Source: Flavobacterium glaciei (GTDB lineage: Bacteria; Bacteroidota; Bacteroidia; Flavobacteriales; Flavobacteriaceae). Taken from it: a DNA stretch of 64,000 nucleotides. The translations under genes and the position numbers were made by a program. Positions 17,350 to 27,149 of this stretch are shown here, piece by piece. Every line of letters begins with the position of its first letter. Within the stretch, counting starts at the first letter, position 1. Below the pieces are notes generated by a model, which saw only the letters and a program-made list of their open reading frames with translations, ran no database searches and was not told where the DNA came from. The stretch covers positions 1 to 64,000 of the forward strand of contig NZ_QQBA01000013.1 in assembly GCF_003350545.1 (NCBI RefSeq). Reading direction: 5' to 3'.

Positions 17350-17931
17350 TTAGAATTTTACTTCAACAGGCTTTTCAGCTCCTGCAACAGCTTTAAAGGC
17401 AGCTTTTTCTTTGTAATCAGATAGAAACAATTTTCTAGGATTCTTCAAGACATAGTTATTGTACACTTCCACTGATTCGTTAAAACGGGTTCTAGCAGTT
17501 AAAATTTGATTTTCGGTACTAGCTAGTTCATCTTGTAATTTCAAGAAGTTAGCATTTGCTTTCAATTCAGGGTAGCGTTCTACAGAAACTAATAATCTAG
17601 ATAAAGAACTGCTCACGCCACTTTGCGCCGAGTTAAAAGCCGCTAATTGTTCTGGGCTCACGTTAGTTGGGTCAATTGTTACAGCAGTTGCTTTAGCACG
17701 TGCTTCAATAACCGCTGTTAAAGTTTCTTTTTCAAAATCAGCTGCTCCTTTTACTGTGTTTACCAGGTTGCCAATTAAATCATTTCGTCTTTGGTACGAA
17801 GTTTCTACGTTACCCCATTCTTTTTTAACCGCTTGATCTACTACAACAGCTCCGTTAGTTACATTGATGTAGTACATAATAGCTACTAGAACTAATCCTC
17901 CAATGATAATCCAAGGCAAAAATCTTCTCAT
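17350..17931 (-). CDS. LemA family protein
   Basis: A 193-residue protein with one N-terminal transmembrane helix (WIIIGGLVLVAIMYYIN) followed by the family signature NGAVVVDQAVKKEWGNVETSYQRRNDLI and a long helical bundle to the C-terminus. LemA proteins are membrane-anchored with the helical part outside the cytoplasmic membrane; their biochemical role is unclear. First gene of the LemA-TPM-TPM operon, 87 bases before the next gene. Confidence 0.92.
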   Translation of the reverse strand: MRRFLPWIIIGGLVLVAIMYYINVTNGAVVVDQAVKKEWGNVETSYQRRNDLIGNLVNTVKGAADFEKETLTAVIEARAKATAVTIDPTNVSPEQLAAFNSAQSGVSSSLSRLLVSVERYPELKANANFLKLQDELASTENQILTARTRFNESVEVYNNYVLKNPRKLFLSDYKEKAAFKAVAGAEKPVEVKF

Positions 17932-17995
17932 GTTTACTTAATTTAGTGTTTATTATTTAATTGTTTAAAGTTTAATTTGGTTGTAGTCGTGACGG

Positions 17996-18328
17996 CTACA
18001 ATTCGTTTTTAATATTTGTTAATTGTGTGCGTATTGTTTCTAATTTCCGAATAATTTCAAACTTATCCAAAGTCTTCTTTTGTCCTTCTTTCAAATGGGT
18101 TTTGGCACCTTCCAGCGTAAAGCCTCTTTCTTTTACTAAATGGTAAATCAGTTGTAGATTAGTAATGTCCTCCGGAGTAAACATGCGATTGCCTTTAGCA
18201 TTCTTTTTTGGTTTCAGAATATCAAATTCATTGTCCCAAAAGCGAATTAGCGATGCATTTACATCAAATGCTTTGGCTACTTCGCCAATGCTGTAATATC
18301 TTTTATCTTTAGAAAGCTCAATATGCAT
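17996..18328 (-). CDS. MerR-family transcriptional regulator
   Basis: A 110-residue protein with an N-terminal MerR winged helix (YYSIGEVAKAFDVNASLIRFW, about 11-31, followed by the wing GNRMFTPEDI) and a short helical C-terminus ending in a coiled coil. It is shorter than effector-binding MerR proteins and has no cysteine effector site, so the signal is unknown. It lies between lemA and the M23 peptidase genes on the same strand and may be expressed with either. Confidence 0.85.
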   Translation of the reverse strand: MHIELSKDKRYYSIGEVAKAFDVNASLIRFWDNEFDILKPKKNAKGNRMFTPEDITNLQLIYHLVKERGFTLEGAKTHLKEGQKKTLDKFEIIRKLETIRTQLTNIKNEL

Positions 18329-18411
18329 GTTTCTTTTATTTGACTTTTAATTCTGCAACCTGTTTACTTTTTTTCTGCTACACCTGATCACCGACCACTC
18401 TTTTTTGAACA

Positions 18412-19389
18412 TTAATCTAAAGATTGGTTCTCTTGGTTCGCCAATTGCGCTATGACAACATACTCTACAGCCGAAATATTTCCGTAATAAAAATTAAGTG
18501 GGTTTACCACTTTTTTGTCCTTGTGAACTTCATAATGCAAGTGAGGCGCTTCGGACCTTCCTGTGCTTCCTACATAACCTATAACGTCACCTCGTTTTAC
18601 GCTTTGTCCAGCTCGTGCTTTATATTTGCTCAAATGTGCGTATAAAGTTTCGTATCCAAATCCATGCCGAATAACAATATGATTTCCATAGCCAGAAGCG
18701 GTATTGTCTGCTTTAGCTACAACTCCGTCACCAGTAGCATAAATGGGAGATCCTGTTTTAGCTGTAAAATCCATTCCTTCATGCATTTTCCTTGCTTTTG
18801 TAAAAGGATCTGTGCGGTATCCAAAACCAGAAGCCATTTGTTTTAAATTTTCATTTCGTACTGGCTGAATGGCAGGAATGGCTGACAAAAAATCACTTTT
18901 GGCTTCTGCCAATTTCAAAATCGCATCTAGTGATTTTGACTGAACAACTAATTCCTTACTCAGGACATCAATCCTTTTTGTAGTATTGATAACTAACTGC
19001 GAGTTGTTATAACCTTCTAACGTTTTGTACCTATTAATTCCTGGTAATACTGATTTTCTAATAGAATTTGGAATTGCTGATTTATTAAAATACACCCGAT
19101 ACAAATTATTATCTCTATCTTCAATAGCTTCAATAACACTATTTACCTGATCCATTTTTTTATTCAACACCGCATAATTCAATCTCAAATTTTCAATTTC
19201 GCGCGTTTGCAAACGGTCTTTTGGTGTTTCAAAATAAGGAGTATTCAATAAAACTACAAAACTCAAAAAACCAAACAAGGCTGATGCCAATAAAAACAGG
19301 ATAATAACACCAAGTTTTCTTCTTTTTTGTGTTTTTATCTTTCTATAGGCTAGATTTTCGGAATCGTAATAATATTTTACTTTCGACAT
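18412..19389 (-). CDS. M23 family metallopeptidase (peptidoglycan endopeptidase)
   Basis: A 325-residue protein with an N-terminal membrane anchor (about 28-48), a helical/coiled-coil segment (about 58-165) and a C-terminal M23/LytM domain. The zinc ligands are visible: H203 and D207 in HEGMDFTA (HxxxD) and H285 in HLHYE, with H283 also in the active site. Such enzymes cut peptide cross-links during wall growth, and the layout resembles MepM-type proteins. It is divergent from alaS with a repeat element between. Confidence 0.9.
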   Translation of the reverse strand: MSKVKYYYDSENLAYRKIKTQKRRKLGVIILFLLASALFGFLSFVVLLNTPYFETPKDRLQTREIENLRLNYAVLNKKMDQVNSVIEAIEDRDNNLYRVYFNKSAIPNSIRKSVLPGINRYKTLEGYNNSQLVINTTKRIDVLSKELVVQSKSLDAILKLAEAKSDFLSAIPAIQPVRNENLKQMASGFGYRTDPFTKARKMHEGMDFTAKTGSPIYATGDGVVAKADNTASGYGNHIVIRHGFGYETLYAHLSKYKARAGQSVKRGDVIGYVGSTGRSEAPHLHYEVHKDKKVVNPLNFYYGNISAVEYVVIAQLANQENQSLD

Positions 19390-19494
19390 ATTTTAAAATA
19401 CCCTATTTTTGCACACTGTAAAAGGTTAGACGAACAAATTTAAGAAATGTTTCATTTGTTACACCCTTTTTTCAGGAATAAATATAATAATGTG

Positions 19495-19646
19495 CCTATT
19501 CCAGCTATTCGTTGCAAGTTCTCGTTTACACATCTTTTTTTCTACTGAGCTAGCAGGAGCTTATCCCGAGACTTTGGGAGTCGCTCTGCCACTTCAAGAA
19601 AAAAATAGATGTATAAATCTCGAAGCTTTTCACTTTTATCTGGGGC
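19495..19646 (+). repeat. Dispersed hairpin repeat element, long form
   Basis: It starts CCTATTCCAGCTATTCGTTGCAAG, though only the first part is conserved with other copies, and ends ATCTGGGGC. AGAAAAAAA and its complement TTTTTTTCT form the main stem; the apex is GGAGC ... TCGCTCTG with an additional TCCC/GGGA mini-hairpin. It occupies most of the 352-base gap between the M23 gene and alaS; the remaining right part is A/T tract only. Confidence 0.65.
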
Positions 19647-19741
19647 AAAAGGAATAAAAAGATTTAGTGATTAAAAGATTGAAAAATTCAATTCTAAATA
19701 ATCTTTAAATTTTTAAATCTTTAAATTTTTAAATTAAAAAA

Positions 19742-22375
19742 ATGACATCACAAGACGTACGTAAACAATTTCTGGATTTTTTCGCATCAAAAGGACACTT
19801 AATCGTTCCATCGGCCCCCATTGTTCTTAAGGACGATCCCACACTGATGTTCAACAACTCAGGAATGGCACAGTTCAAAGAATATTTTCTGGGGAACGGA
19901 ACTCCTAAAAGCAACAGAATTGCCGATACACAAAAATGTCTTCGTGTTTCAGGAAAACATAATGACCTAGAAGATGTAGGTTTTGATACTTATCATCATA
20001 CCATGTTTGAAATGTTGGGAAACTGGTCATTTGGAGATTATTTCAAAAAAGAAGCCATCAACTGGGCTTGGGAGCTTTTGACAGAAGTCTATAAAATCCC
20101 CAAAGAAAACCTATACGTTTCCGTTTTCGAGGGGAATCCGGATGAAAACGTACCGTTCGATCAGGAAGCATGGGATATTTGGAAAGAACTAATTGACGAA
20201 GATCGCATCATTCTTGGAAACAAGAAAGACAACTTCTGGGAAATGGGCGACCAAGGACCTTGCGGACCGTGTTCGGAAATTCATGTTGACATTCGTTCTG
20301 CAGAAGAAAAAGCTTTAGTTTCAGGAAAAAGTTTGGTAAATAATGACCATCCGCAAGTTGTGGAAATTTGGAATAATGTATTTATGGAATTCAACCGTAA
20401 AGCAGATGGTTCTTTAGAAAAATTGCCTGCAAAACACGTGGATACCGGAATGGGATTTGAGCGTTTGTGTATGGCATTACAAGGAAAAACATCTAATTAT
20501 GACACCGATGTTTTTACGCCTCTTATTGAAAAAGTAGAGCAAATTACAGGATTTAAATATGTAGACAATGCTGTCACTTCGAGCGCAGACGAGGAGAAAA
20601 CTAATATCGCTATTCGTGTTATTGTTGATCACGTTCGTGCCGTAGCTTTTGCTATTGCTGACGGACAATTACCATCAAACACTGGCGCAGGTTATGTAAT
20701 TCGTAGAATTTTGCGTCGTGCTATTCGTTACGGATTTACATTTTTAGATACTAAAGAACCTTTTATCAATAAATTAGTTGCTGTTTTGGCTGATCAGATG
20801 GGAGAGTTTTTCCCAGAGATTAAAGCACAACAACAATTGGTTACCAATGTAATTCGCGAGGAAGAATCTTCGTTTTTGCGAACTTTAGATCAAGGGCTAC
20901 AATTGTTAGATAAAGTGGTTGCTGAAACATCAGGAAATGAAGTTTCAGGAGCAAAAGCTTTTGAATTGTACGATACGTTCGGTTTTCCAAAAGACTTAAC
21001 GGCTCTGATTTTAAAAGAAAAAGGAATGTCTTTCAACGAAGCTGAATTTGATGCTTCCATGCAAGAACAAAAAAATCGTTCCCGTGCTGCATCAGAAGTT
21101 TCTACTGAAGACTGGTCTGTATTGATTCCTGGAAATGTGGAAACATTTGTGGGTTACGATCAAATAGAAAACGAAGTAAAAATCACTCGTATTCGTAAAG
21201 TAGATTCTAAAAAAGATGGTGTTTTATATCAGATCGTTTTAGACAATACACCATTTTATCCAGAAGGTGGAGGACAAGTTGGCGATAAAGGAACATTGGT
21301 TTCTGCTAACGAAACGATTGATATTATCGATACTAAGAAAGAAAATAATTTAATATTACATTTTGCAAAACAACTTCCAGAAAATATTAAAGCTGGATTT
21401 GTAGCAAAAGTAAATACAGATTTAAGAAGTTCAATTTCTAAAAACCACTCGGCTACACACTTGATGCATTTGGCATTGAGAAGTATTTTGGGAACCCACG
21501 TAGAGCAAAAAGGTTCGTTAGTAAATCCAAATTATTTGCGTTTTGACTTTTCGCACTTCTCTAAAGTTTCAGATGAAGAATTACGTCAAGTAGAAACAAG
21601 TGTTAACGCTCAAATTAGTGCCCAATTACGATTGGTAGAACACAGAAATATTCCAATTCAAGAAGCATTAGACAAGGGCGCAATGGCTCTGTTTGGAGAA
21701 AAATATGGCGATTCAGTTCGAATGATTGAATTTGGCGAAAGCAAAGAATTGTGTGGTGGAATTCATGTAAAAAACACCGCTGAAATCTGGCATTTCAAGA
21801 TTATTTCGGAAGGCGCAGTTGCTGCGGGAATTCGTCGTATTGAGGCTATAACAGGTGATGCGGTGAAAAATTTCTACCAAAATCAAGAAAATACTTTGGC
21901 AGAGATCAAAGAAACCTTGAAAAATCCACAAGATTTATTGAAATCAGTAGCTTCATTGCAAGATGATAATGCAAAGCTGAAAAAACAAATCGAGCAATTA
22001 TTAAAAGAGAAAATTGACGGATTAAAGAATGTTTTGGTTGCTGATTTTCAAGAGGTAAACGGTATTAACTTTTTGGCAAAGCAAGTTGATTTATCAATGA
22101 GTTCTACTAAAGATTTGGCACAAGCTGTTGGTGCTACAAAGCCTAATTCATTCGTGTTCTTAGCTTCCATTGAAGATGGTTTGCCTAACATTCATTGTTC
22201 TATTGCTAAGGAATTGGTTGTTGAAAAAGGCTTGAATGCTGGAACTGTAATTAGAGAATTAGGAAAACTAATAGATGGAAATGGTGGAGGACAGCCGTTT
22301 TTCGCTTCTGGAAAAGGGAAAAACCCTGCTGGAATTCAACAGGCTTTAGAACAAGCGATTGCCTTCGTACAATAA
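19742..22375 (+). CDS. alaS: Alanine--tRNA ligase
   Basis: An 877-residue class II synthetase that charges tRNA-Ala. The catalytic core is at the N-terminus ([18 protein letters not shown] about residue 96; GMGFERLCM about 238). The editing domain carries HSATH about residue 568 and CGGIH about residue 671, the zinc-coordinating motifs that clear mischarged Ser/Gly. A coiled-coil stretch and C-Ala domain ([17 protein letters not shown] near the end) complete the normal bacterial layout and length. No T-box, which is a Gram-positive device, is visible. Confidence 0.98.
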   Translation: MTSQDVRKQFLDFFASKGHLIVPSAPIVLKDDPTLMFNNSGMAQFKEYFLGNGTPKSNRIADTQKCLRVSGKHNDLEDVGFDTYHHTMFEMLGNWSFGDYFKKEAINWAWELLTEVYKIPKENLYVSVFEGNPDENVPFDQEAWDIWKELIDEDRIILGNKKDNFWEMGDQGPCGPCSEIHVDIRSAEEKALVSGKSLVNNDHPQVVEIWNNVFMEFNRKADGSLEKLPAKHVDTGMGFERLCMALQGKTSNYDTDVFTPLIEKVEQITGFKYVDNAVTSSADEEKTNIAIRVIVDHVRAVAFAIADGQLPSNTGAGYVIRRILRRAIRYGFTFLDTKEPFINKLVAVLADQMGEFFPEIKAQQQLVTNVIREEESSFLRTLDQGLQLLDKVVAETSGNEVSGAKAFELYDTFGFPKDLTALILKEKGMSFNEAEFDASMQEQKNRSRAASEVSTEDWSVLIPGNVETFVGYDQIENEVKITRIRKVDSKKDGVLYQIVLDNTPFYPEGGGQVGDKGTLVSANETIDIIDTKKENNLILHFAKQLPENIKAGFVAKVNTDLRSSISKNHSATHLMHLALRSILGTHVEQKGSLVNPNYLRFDFSHFSKVSDEELRQVETSVNAQISAQLRLVEHRNIPIQEALDKGAMALFGEKYGDSVRMIEFGESKELCGGIHVKNTAEIWHFKIISEGAVAAGIRRIEAITGDAVKNFYQNQENTLAEIKETLKNPQDLLKSVASLQDDNAKLKKQIEQLLKEKIDGLKNVLVADFQEVNGINFLAKQVDLSMSSTKDLAQAVGATKPNSFVFLASIEDGLPNIHCSIAKELVVEKGLNAGTVIRELGKLIDGNGGGQPFFASGKGKNPAGIQQALEQAIAFVQ

Positions 22376-22415
22376 GGCAAAGAGATAAAATTTTTAGAAT
22401 GTGAGCTATTTTGCG

Positions 22416-22423
22416 TAACTTTG
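22416..22423 (+). promoter_or_regulatory. Possible -7 element TAACTTTG
   Basis: It matches TAnnTTTG, 68 bases before the lipoprotein ATG at 22492, without a clear TTG at the right distance. Confidence 0.35.
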
Positions 22424-22491
22424 TCATCATGTAGTGCTGTATCTAAAGTAGTTAATTAATTATTTACCTGCAGCCGCAACTTTTATAGATA

Positions 22492-23259
22492 ATGAAAAAA
22501 ATAAAAATAGTACCCGTTATTGGTTTTTTGGTGTTACTTTTTGCCTCTTGTAGTCAAGATAAAAATACAAGTACAAAGCTTGTAAGTAAAATTGTTGAGA
22601 CAAATGCTGGCGGTAAGACAGTTACCACTGCTTTTTCTTATAAGGGAGATCACTTGGTCAGTACTAACAGTGAGTTGATACGAGTTGATTATACCTATGA
22701 TGATAGTTTGATTTCGCAAATTAAAAAAACGGATAAGAAAACTAATAAAATTACGGTATTTAAATATACCTACGTAAAAGGTAAACTATCTCTCGTTGAA
22801 TCGTCTGACAGACTGATAGTGCGCTACAAACATAATTCTGATGGGACAATTGCCTATGAAGGCTTTCATCTTGAAGATCAAAAGGAAAAACGTTTGTATG
22901 CAGGAGTCCTAACTGTGAAAACATCAAATGTTCTCACTGACAAGAAAAATTTTGTTGTTGATGAAAACGGAGGGAAATCCACTACATCTATTTCATACGA
23001 TTATGACCAAGCAAAAAATCCTTGGAACGCTATTGCAGGATTTACTAATTTGTTAGATCATACTTCGATTATTTCTGCAAACAACGGAATTATGATGGTT
23101 GTTGAAAACTCGACTCTTTTTGCTGATGAAAGTGTTACATCTTCCGCTAAAATGTACCGTTGTACTATGAAATATGATGACGACAATTATCTTATTGAAC
23201 AAATTTTTGAAGATGCTCCAGATGGTCGAGGATACGTAAAAGCGACCTATTTTTATTAA
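22492..23259 (+). CDS. Predicted lipoprotein with YD-like beta repeats
   Basis: A 255-residue protein with a lipoprotein signal peptide and lipobox cysteine at residue 20 (LLFASC). The mature part contains short repeated strands such as FSYKGDHLVSTNSE, VDYTYDDSLISQI, FKYTYVKGKLSLVE and VRYKHNSDGTIAYE, resembling the YD/RHS-like repeats found in many Bacteroidota envelope lipoproteins. I recognise no enzyme motif. It ends at a strong terminator and stands alone between alaS and the GSCFA gene. Confidence 0.7.
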   Translation: MKKIKIVPVIGFLVLLFASCSQDKNTSTKLVSKIVETNAGGKTVTTAFSYKGDHLVSTNSELIRVDYTYDDSLISQIKKTDKKTNKITVFKYTYVKGKLSLVESSDRLIVRYKHNSDGTIAYEGFHLEDQKEKRLYAGVLTVKTSNVLTDKKNFVVDENGGKSTTSISYDYDQAKNPWNAIAGFTNLLDHTSIISANNGIMMVVENSTLFADESVTSSAKMYRCTMKYDDDNYLIEQIFEDAPDGRGYVKATYFY

Positions 23260-23271
23260 GATAAAATTTTT

Positions 23272-23311
23272 AAAAAAGCCCTTTTCGATTCATTAGAAAA
23301 GGGCTTTTTTT
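23272..23311 (+). terminator. Terminator after the lipoprotein gene
   Basis: AAAAAAGCCCTTTTC pairs with GAAAAGGGCTTTTTT, a 15-base perfect stem around a nine-base loop, followed by T. Confidence 0.9.
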
Positions 23312-23353
23312 GTACCCTAAATACAAAAGCAATACAAGTTTAAATTTTTTTCT

Positions 23354-24310
23354 ATGCAGTTTACCACTCCAATTCCGATTGATAAGAATGAATTTCCTAT
23401 AGATTACAGCTCGAAAGTCATGTCAATAGGTTCCTGTTTTGCAGTAAATATGGCGGAGAAACTAGACTATTTTAAATTTCAAAATAGCTGTAATCCAGTT
23501 GGTATTTTATTCCATCCGTTGGCGATTGAAAAATTGATTGATTTTGCTGTTTCCCAAAAGAAATTTACAGAAAATGACATTTTTTTTTACAATGAACGCT
23601 GGCATTGTTTTGATGTACATTCAGATTTGAGTAATTCAAACAAAGAAGAATTATTAGCATCATTAAACGCCCTAATCAAATCAACTAATCAACAAATAAC
23701 CGAATCAACACATTTCATTATCACCTATGGAACCTCGTGGGTCTATCGTAATATAGAAAGCGATTCTATAGTGGCAAATTGCCATAAAGTGCCACAAAAA
23801 CAGTTCAAGAAAGAATTACTTTCTGTTGAAGAAATAGAAAAAAGTATAGCAAATACGCTGAAATTAATTCATGCTGTAAATCCTAATTGCACTGTTGTTT
23901 TCACAGTTTCGCCAGTGAGGCACATCAAAGACGGTTTTGTCGAAAATCAATGGAGCAAGGCCAACCTATTTTCGGCTATTCACAGTGTTTTGAAAAATGA
24001 ACACAGCAAAATGAACACTGAATACTTTCCCAGCTACGAAATCATGATGGATGAACTTCGGGATTACCGTTTTTATGCTGAAGATATGTTGCATCCTAAT
24101 CAAGTGGCAATAGATTATATTTGGAAACGTTTCAAGGAAACTACGATTTCTGAAGCTGCTTTTAATACAATGGATGAAGTAGAGAATGTCCAAAAAAGTC
24201 TTTCGCACAAGCCTTTTAACCCAAATTCTGAAAGTCATTTGAAATTTGAGTCTAAAGTCAGAGAAAAAATCACTAAATTGGAAAATCAATATTCATTTAT
24301 GAAATTTTAA
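23354..24310 (+). CDS. GSCFA domain protein (SGNH-hydrolase-like)
   Basis: A 318-residue protein named for its motif: MSIGSCFAVNMAEKL about residues 25-39. Later blocks include ITYGTSWVYR, VFTVSPVRHIKDGF and AEDMLHPNQVAIDYIW; the final D-x-x-H (DMLH) with the early Ser fits an SGNH/GDSL-like hydrolase fold. The family may be an esterase acting on carbohydrate or peptide conjugates; the substrate is unknown. No signal peptide is visible. The DUF4230 gene starts two bases after this stop, so they form an operon. Confidence 0.85.
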   Translation: MQFTTPIPIDKNEFPIDYSSKVMSIGSCFAVNMAEKLDYFKFQNSCNPVGILFHPLAIEKLIDFAVSQKKFTENDIFFYNERWHCFDVHSDLSNSNKEELLASLNALIKSTNQQITESTHFIITYGTSWVYRNIESDSIVANCHKVPQKQFKKELLSVEEIEKSIANTLKLIHAVNPNCTVVFTVSPVRHIKDGFVENQWSKANLFSAIHSVLKNEHSKMNTEYFPSYEIMMDELRDYRFYAEDMLHPNQVAIDYIWKRFKETTISEAAFNTMDEVENVQKSLSHKPFNPNSESHLKFESKVREKITKLENQYSFMKF

Positions 24311-24312
24311 TT

Positions 24313-24933
24313 ATGCTTAGAAGAATACTTATTGCAATAGTGGTTATCGGTGGAATATTTTTATTATTCAAATACTGCGATTTTAAGAAAAACGATGATG
24401 AGGATATCACGTATAACACAAATCTTATTCAACAACAAATTCTAAACGTTGGAAAATTGGTCGTTACCGAAGGTCATTTCTCGGAAGTGATAACCTATAA
24501 AAATCAACAAAAATATTTGATGGACATGCTTTCTTTCGAGAAAAAAGCTTTGGTTGTTGTTAATGCTGATGTCACTGTTGCGTATGATTTACGCAAAATT
24601 AAATATGATATAAATGAGGCTGATAAAACGATCACGATTGTAAGTATTCCAAAAGAAGAAATAAAAATCAGTCCTGACATTCAGTTTTATGATGTAGAAC
24701 AGAGCAAATTGAATCCGTTTACCGGTGATGATTACAATAAAATCAACAAGTCCGTAAAAGCCAATTTGGCCAAGAAAATAGAAAAATCATCATTAAAAAC
24801 GAATGCTCAAAACCGATTGATTAGCGAGTTATCCAAGTTATTAATTACCACAAGTCAATTGGGTTGGACTCTTAAATATGACGGACAAGTAATTGAGACT
24901 GAAAAAGATTTTGGTAAGCAAATAAAATTGTAA
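24313..24933 (+). CDS. DUF4230 family membrane-anchored protein
   Basis: A 206-residue protein with one N-terminal membrane helix (about 4-20), then a soluble domain containing VTEGHFSEVITYKNQ, VNADVTVAYDLRKIKYDI and ILSISP-like strands typical of DUF4230. The bulk probably faces the periplasm. Function unknown. It is co-transcribed with the GSCFA gene, and a long perfect palindrome follows 9 bases after the stop. Confidence 0.8.
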   Translation: MLRRILIAIVVIGGIFLLFKYCDFKKNDDEDITYNTNLIQQQILNVGKLVVTEGHFSEVITYKNQQKYLMDMLSFEKKALVVVNADVTVAYDLRKIKYDINEADKTITIVSIPKEEIKISPDIQFYDVEQSKLNPFTGDDYNKINKSVKANLAKKIEKSSLKTNAQNRLISELSKLLITTSQLGWTLKYDGQVIETEKDFGKQIKL

Positions 24934-24942
24934 TTCAAAAAC

Positions 24943-24999
24943 TCAACCGCAGATTCACAGATTTTAAATAATTCTAAAAATCTGTGAATCTGCGGTTGA
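24943..24999. repeat. Perfect 23-bp inverted repeat (CAACCGCAGATTCACAG type)
   Basis: Bases 24943-24965 are the exact reverse complement of 24977-24999 with an 11-base loop. It can act as a terminator for the DUF4230 gene but is much longer than needed. The sequence class looks like a genome-wide flavobacterial palindrome. Confidence 0.85.
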
Positions 25000-25073
25000 T
25001 TTTTATTGGTTAAACTAATAATAGAAAACATGCATTTTAGTGTATTTCGCTTTAGCTTCTACAACTATTTTTT

Positions 25074-25131
25074 ACCACAAATTCCTCAAATTTTCAAAAA
25101 TTAATATGTGAAAATTTGTAGAATTTGTGGT
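25074..25131. repeat. Imperfect inverted repeat (ACCACAAATTC type)
   Basis: ACCACAAATTC ... CAAATTTTCA on the left pairs with TGAAAATTTG ... GAATTTGTGGT on the right, interrupted by two or three bases. It lies 75 bases from the preceding palindrome and before the end of the hydroxylase gene, which it may terminate on the minus strand. Confidence 0.8.
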
Positions 25132-25169
25132 GAAATTTTGACCGTGCAGACTTTCAGTCCGTGTTTTAA

Positions 25170-26927
25170 TTAAGCTGTTTCTTTGTCAAAAATTAAATCT
25201 AAACCACCAGCAATCAAATGCGCTACTTCGGGCCTTTTTTGTTTCAATTGATCAAGATAAACCATTATTTCCTGCAATAATTGCGGTTCGTTTCGGTTTT
25301 TCAAAAGCTCTGTAATTTCGACTGTTAATAACCAGTCATTTGGATGATTGTTTCGTAAATTTTCAAAGATTGGAGCAAGAGATGTTTGCATATCCTTGGT
25401 TTCTCTTATGTTTCGAACGGTTTGGTATAAAACCTCTAAATCATCACGTTCTGCTGTATGTTTCGCCTTGATGGTTTTGCTGGACGGAAGATGAGAAATC
25501 AAATCAAAACTATTTACATCAGCAGGACCTGAAAAAGCCGAAATTACTTTTTTACCCACAGCCATATCATAAATTCCCCATTCAGGTTGAAACAAAATCG
25601 TTTCTCCATGCGTTACAGTACAGTTCTTAAAGCGAATCAGAATAATTTCTCCCTGTAAGTTTCTGGAACCTGTTATGATTTCTCCTTCTACAGTAATGCC
25701 GCCTTCAAATTCCAGTTTAACTGTTTTAGACTCTAAAATATCATAAGCATTTAGGTCTTTTGGACTCATGTCTTCAATAGCCAGATTAATGCCTTCCAGT
25801 TTTCCTATTGGACTTCCAAAACCATCAGGATGTGTCAAAGTTCCGTGACCTACTAATTCTTTTTCTCTATATGCTAAAGCCGTTTTTCCGGTAGTTTGTA
25901 TGTAAATTGGCTTGCCTTCATGTTGAATTACAGAACTGAAAACCCCCGAAATTTGTAAACCAGTACTCAATTCAATTGTACCAAGCGCATTCGAATCAAT
26001 TAATTTTTCTATTCCCGATAAACCACCTGTTCTAAGTGCCATTTTATTGGCAAACTCTTCTAAAACCAAGCTTAAGTAAGCAAAATCTGGAGTTACGTAT
26101 AGTTGTGGTTGCAGTTTCGTAATGTCAAAACTCTGATTGGCTGCTGATATATCATAAGGGATTTTTTGGACCTTATTGGTCATGCAATGCGCACTTTCGC
26201 CTATTGATGATAACAAACCGGCACCATATATTTTTGGATTTTCTACAGTTCCAATCAATCCGTACTCGACAGTCCACCAATGTAAGTTTCTGATTTGTGC
26301 CATTTCTGATAATTCGCCCATGTTATTTTGCAAATCTTCCACCGCTTTTTCGGCAGCATCAATAGTGGCTTGGGGAGTATCCTCAGCTTCTTTCACTATC
26401 GAAAGCAAACGGATGGCTTCGTACATTTGATAATCCTTATCTGAAGAAATCGCTTTGCAGCCTATTTCACCAAAACGTCGCAAATATTCCGCATATTCGG
26501 GATTTGCAATAATGGGAGCATGACCAGCACCTTCGTGAATAATGTCTGGTGCAGGTGTATATTCGATATGCTCGAGTTGTCGAATGTCAGATGCAATTAC
26601 AAGCACGTTATAGGCCTGAAATTCCATAAAAGCGTTAGGCGGAATAAATCCATCCACCGCAACGGCTGCCCAACCTATTTCAGTCAGAATACGGTTCATC
26701 CCGTACATACTCGGAATGTTGTCAATTTCGATTCCGGTTTTTTTCAATCCTTCCAAGTAGGAACTATGTGCTACTTTTGATAAGTAATCTACATTTTTGC
26801 GCATCACATAACGCCAAACCGCTTGGTTTATGGGCGTGTAATCGCTATAATCCTGAGGCTTAATGAATTGTTTTAAGTGCTTTGGCAATCGGTCTAATAA
26901 CGGATTGCTTTCTATTGTTGAGTTCAT
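25170..26927 (-). CDS. phhA: Aromatic amino acid hydroxylase (phenylalanine 4-monooxygenase type)
   Basis: A 585-residue protein. The N-terminal half is a pterin-dependent hydroxylase catalytic domain; the iron ligands H131 and H136 (HEGAGH) and E221 (WWTVEYGLIGT) are all visible. It would convert phenylalanine to tyrosine with tetrahydrobiopterin or a related pterin and oxygen. From about residue 320 to the end a second region of about 260 residues has no counterpart in the roughly 260-300-residue proteobacterial enzymes; long versions occur in Bacteroidota. The partner dehydratase phhB is at 6783-7061. Confidence 0.9.
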   Translation of the reverse strand: MNSTIESNPLLDRLPKHLKQFIKPQDYSDYTPINQAVWRYVMRKNVDYLSKVAHSSYLEGLKKTGIEIDNIPSMYGMNRILTEIGWAAVAVDGFIPPNAFMEFQAYNVLVIASDIRQLEHIEYTPAPDIIHEGAGHAPIIANPEYAEYLRRFGEIGCKAISSDKDYQMYEAIRLLSIVKEAEDTPQATIDAAEKAVEDLQNNMGELSEMAQIRNLHWWTVEYGLIGTVENPKIYGAGLLSSIGESAHCMTNKVQKIPYDISAANQSFDITKLQPQLYVTPDFAYLSLVLEEFANKMALRTGGLSGIEKLIDSNALGTIELSTGLQISGVFSSVIQHEGKPIYIQTTGKTALAYREKELVGHGTLTHPDGFGSPIGKLEGINLAIEDMSPKDLNAYDILESKTVKLEFEGGITVEGEIITGSRNLQGEIILIRFKNCTVTHGETILFQPEWGIYDMAVGKKVISAFSGPADVNSFDLISHLPSSKTIKAKHTAERDDLEVLYQTVRNIRETKDMQTSLAPIFENLRNNHPNDWLLTVEITELLKNRNEPQLLQEIMVYLDQLKQKRPEVAHLIAGGLDLIFDKETA

Positions 26928-26967
26928 ATCGAAAACGTTGTAGTTCTACTGCAAAAGTACGAATTTC

Positions 26968-27114
26968 AGGAGCGATTTCCCGTTTTTCATTGCAAGTTTT
27001 TGCAAACCCGTTTGTTTTTCTAAAGTTCCATCAGGAGCTTCCTCCGGTCGCTCTGCAGCAACAAGAAAAACCAAAACGGCTTTCACAAAAAGCTTTTCAT
27101 TTCACTCGGGGCTT
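26968..27114 (+). repeat. Dispersed hairpin repeat element, long form
   Basis: It contains TTCCCGTTTTTCATTGCAAG, GTTTTTCT, the apex GGAGCTTCCTCCGGTCGCTC, then AACAAGAAAAAC and CTCGGGGCTT, in the same order as the copies at 43036 and (reversed) 10239. It lies in the upstream region of the hydroxylase gene and downstream of nothing else on the plus strand. Confidence 0.7.
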
Positions 27115-27149
27115 GGGGAGTTGGGGTTGAAAGATGTTCTTTGGATTTA

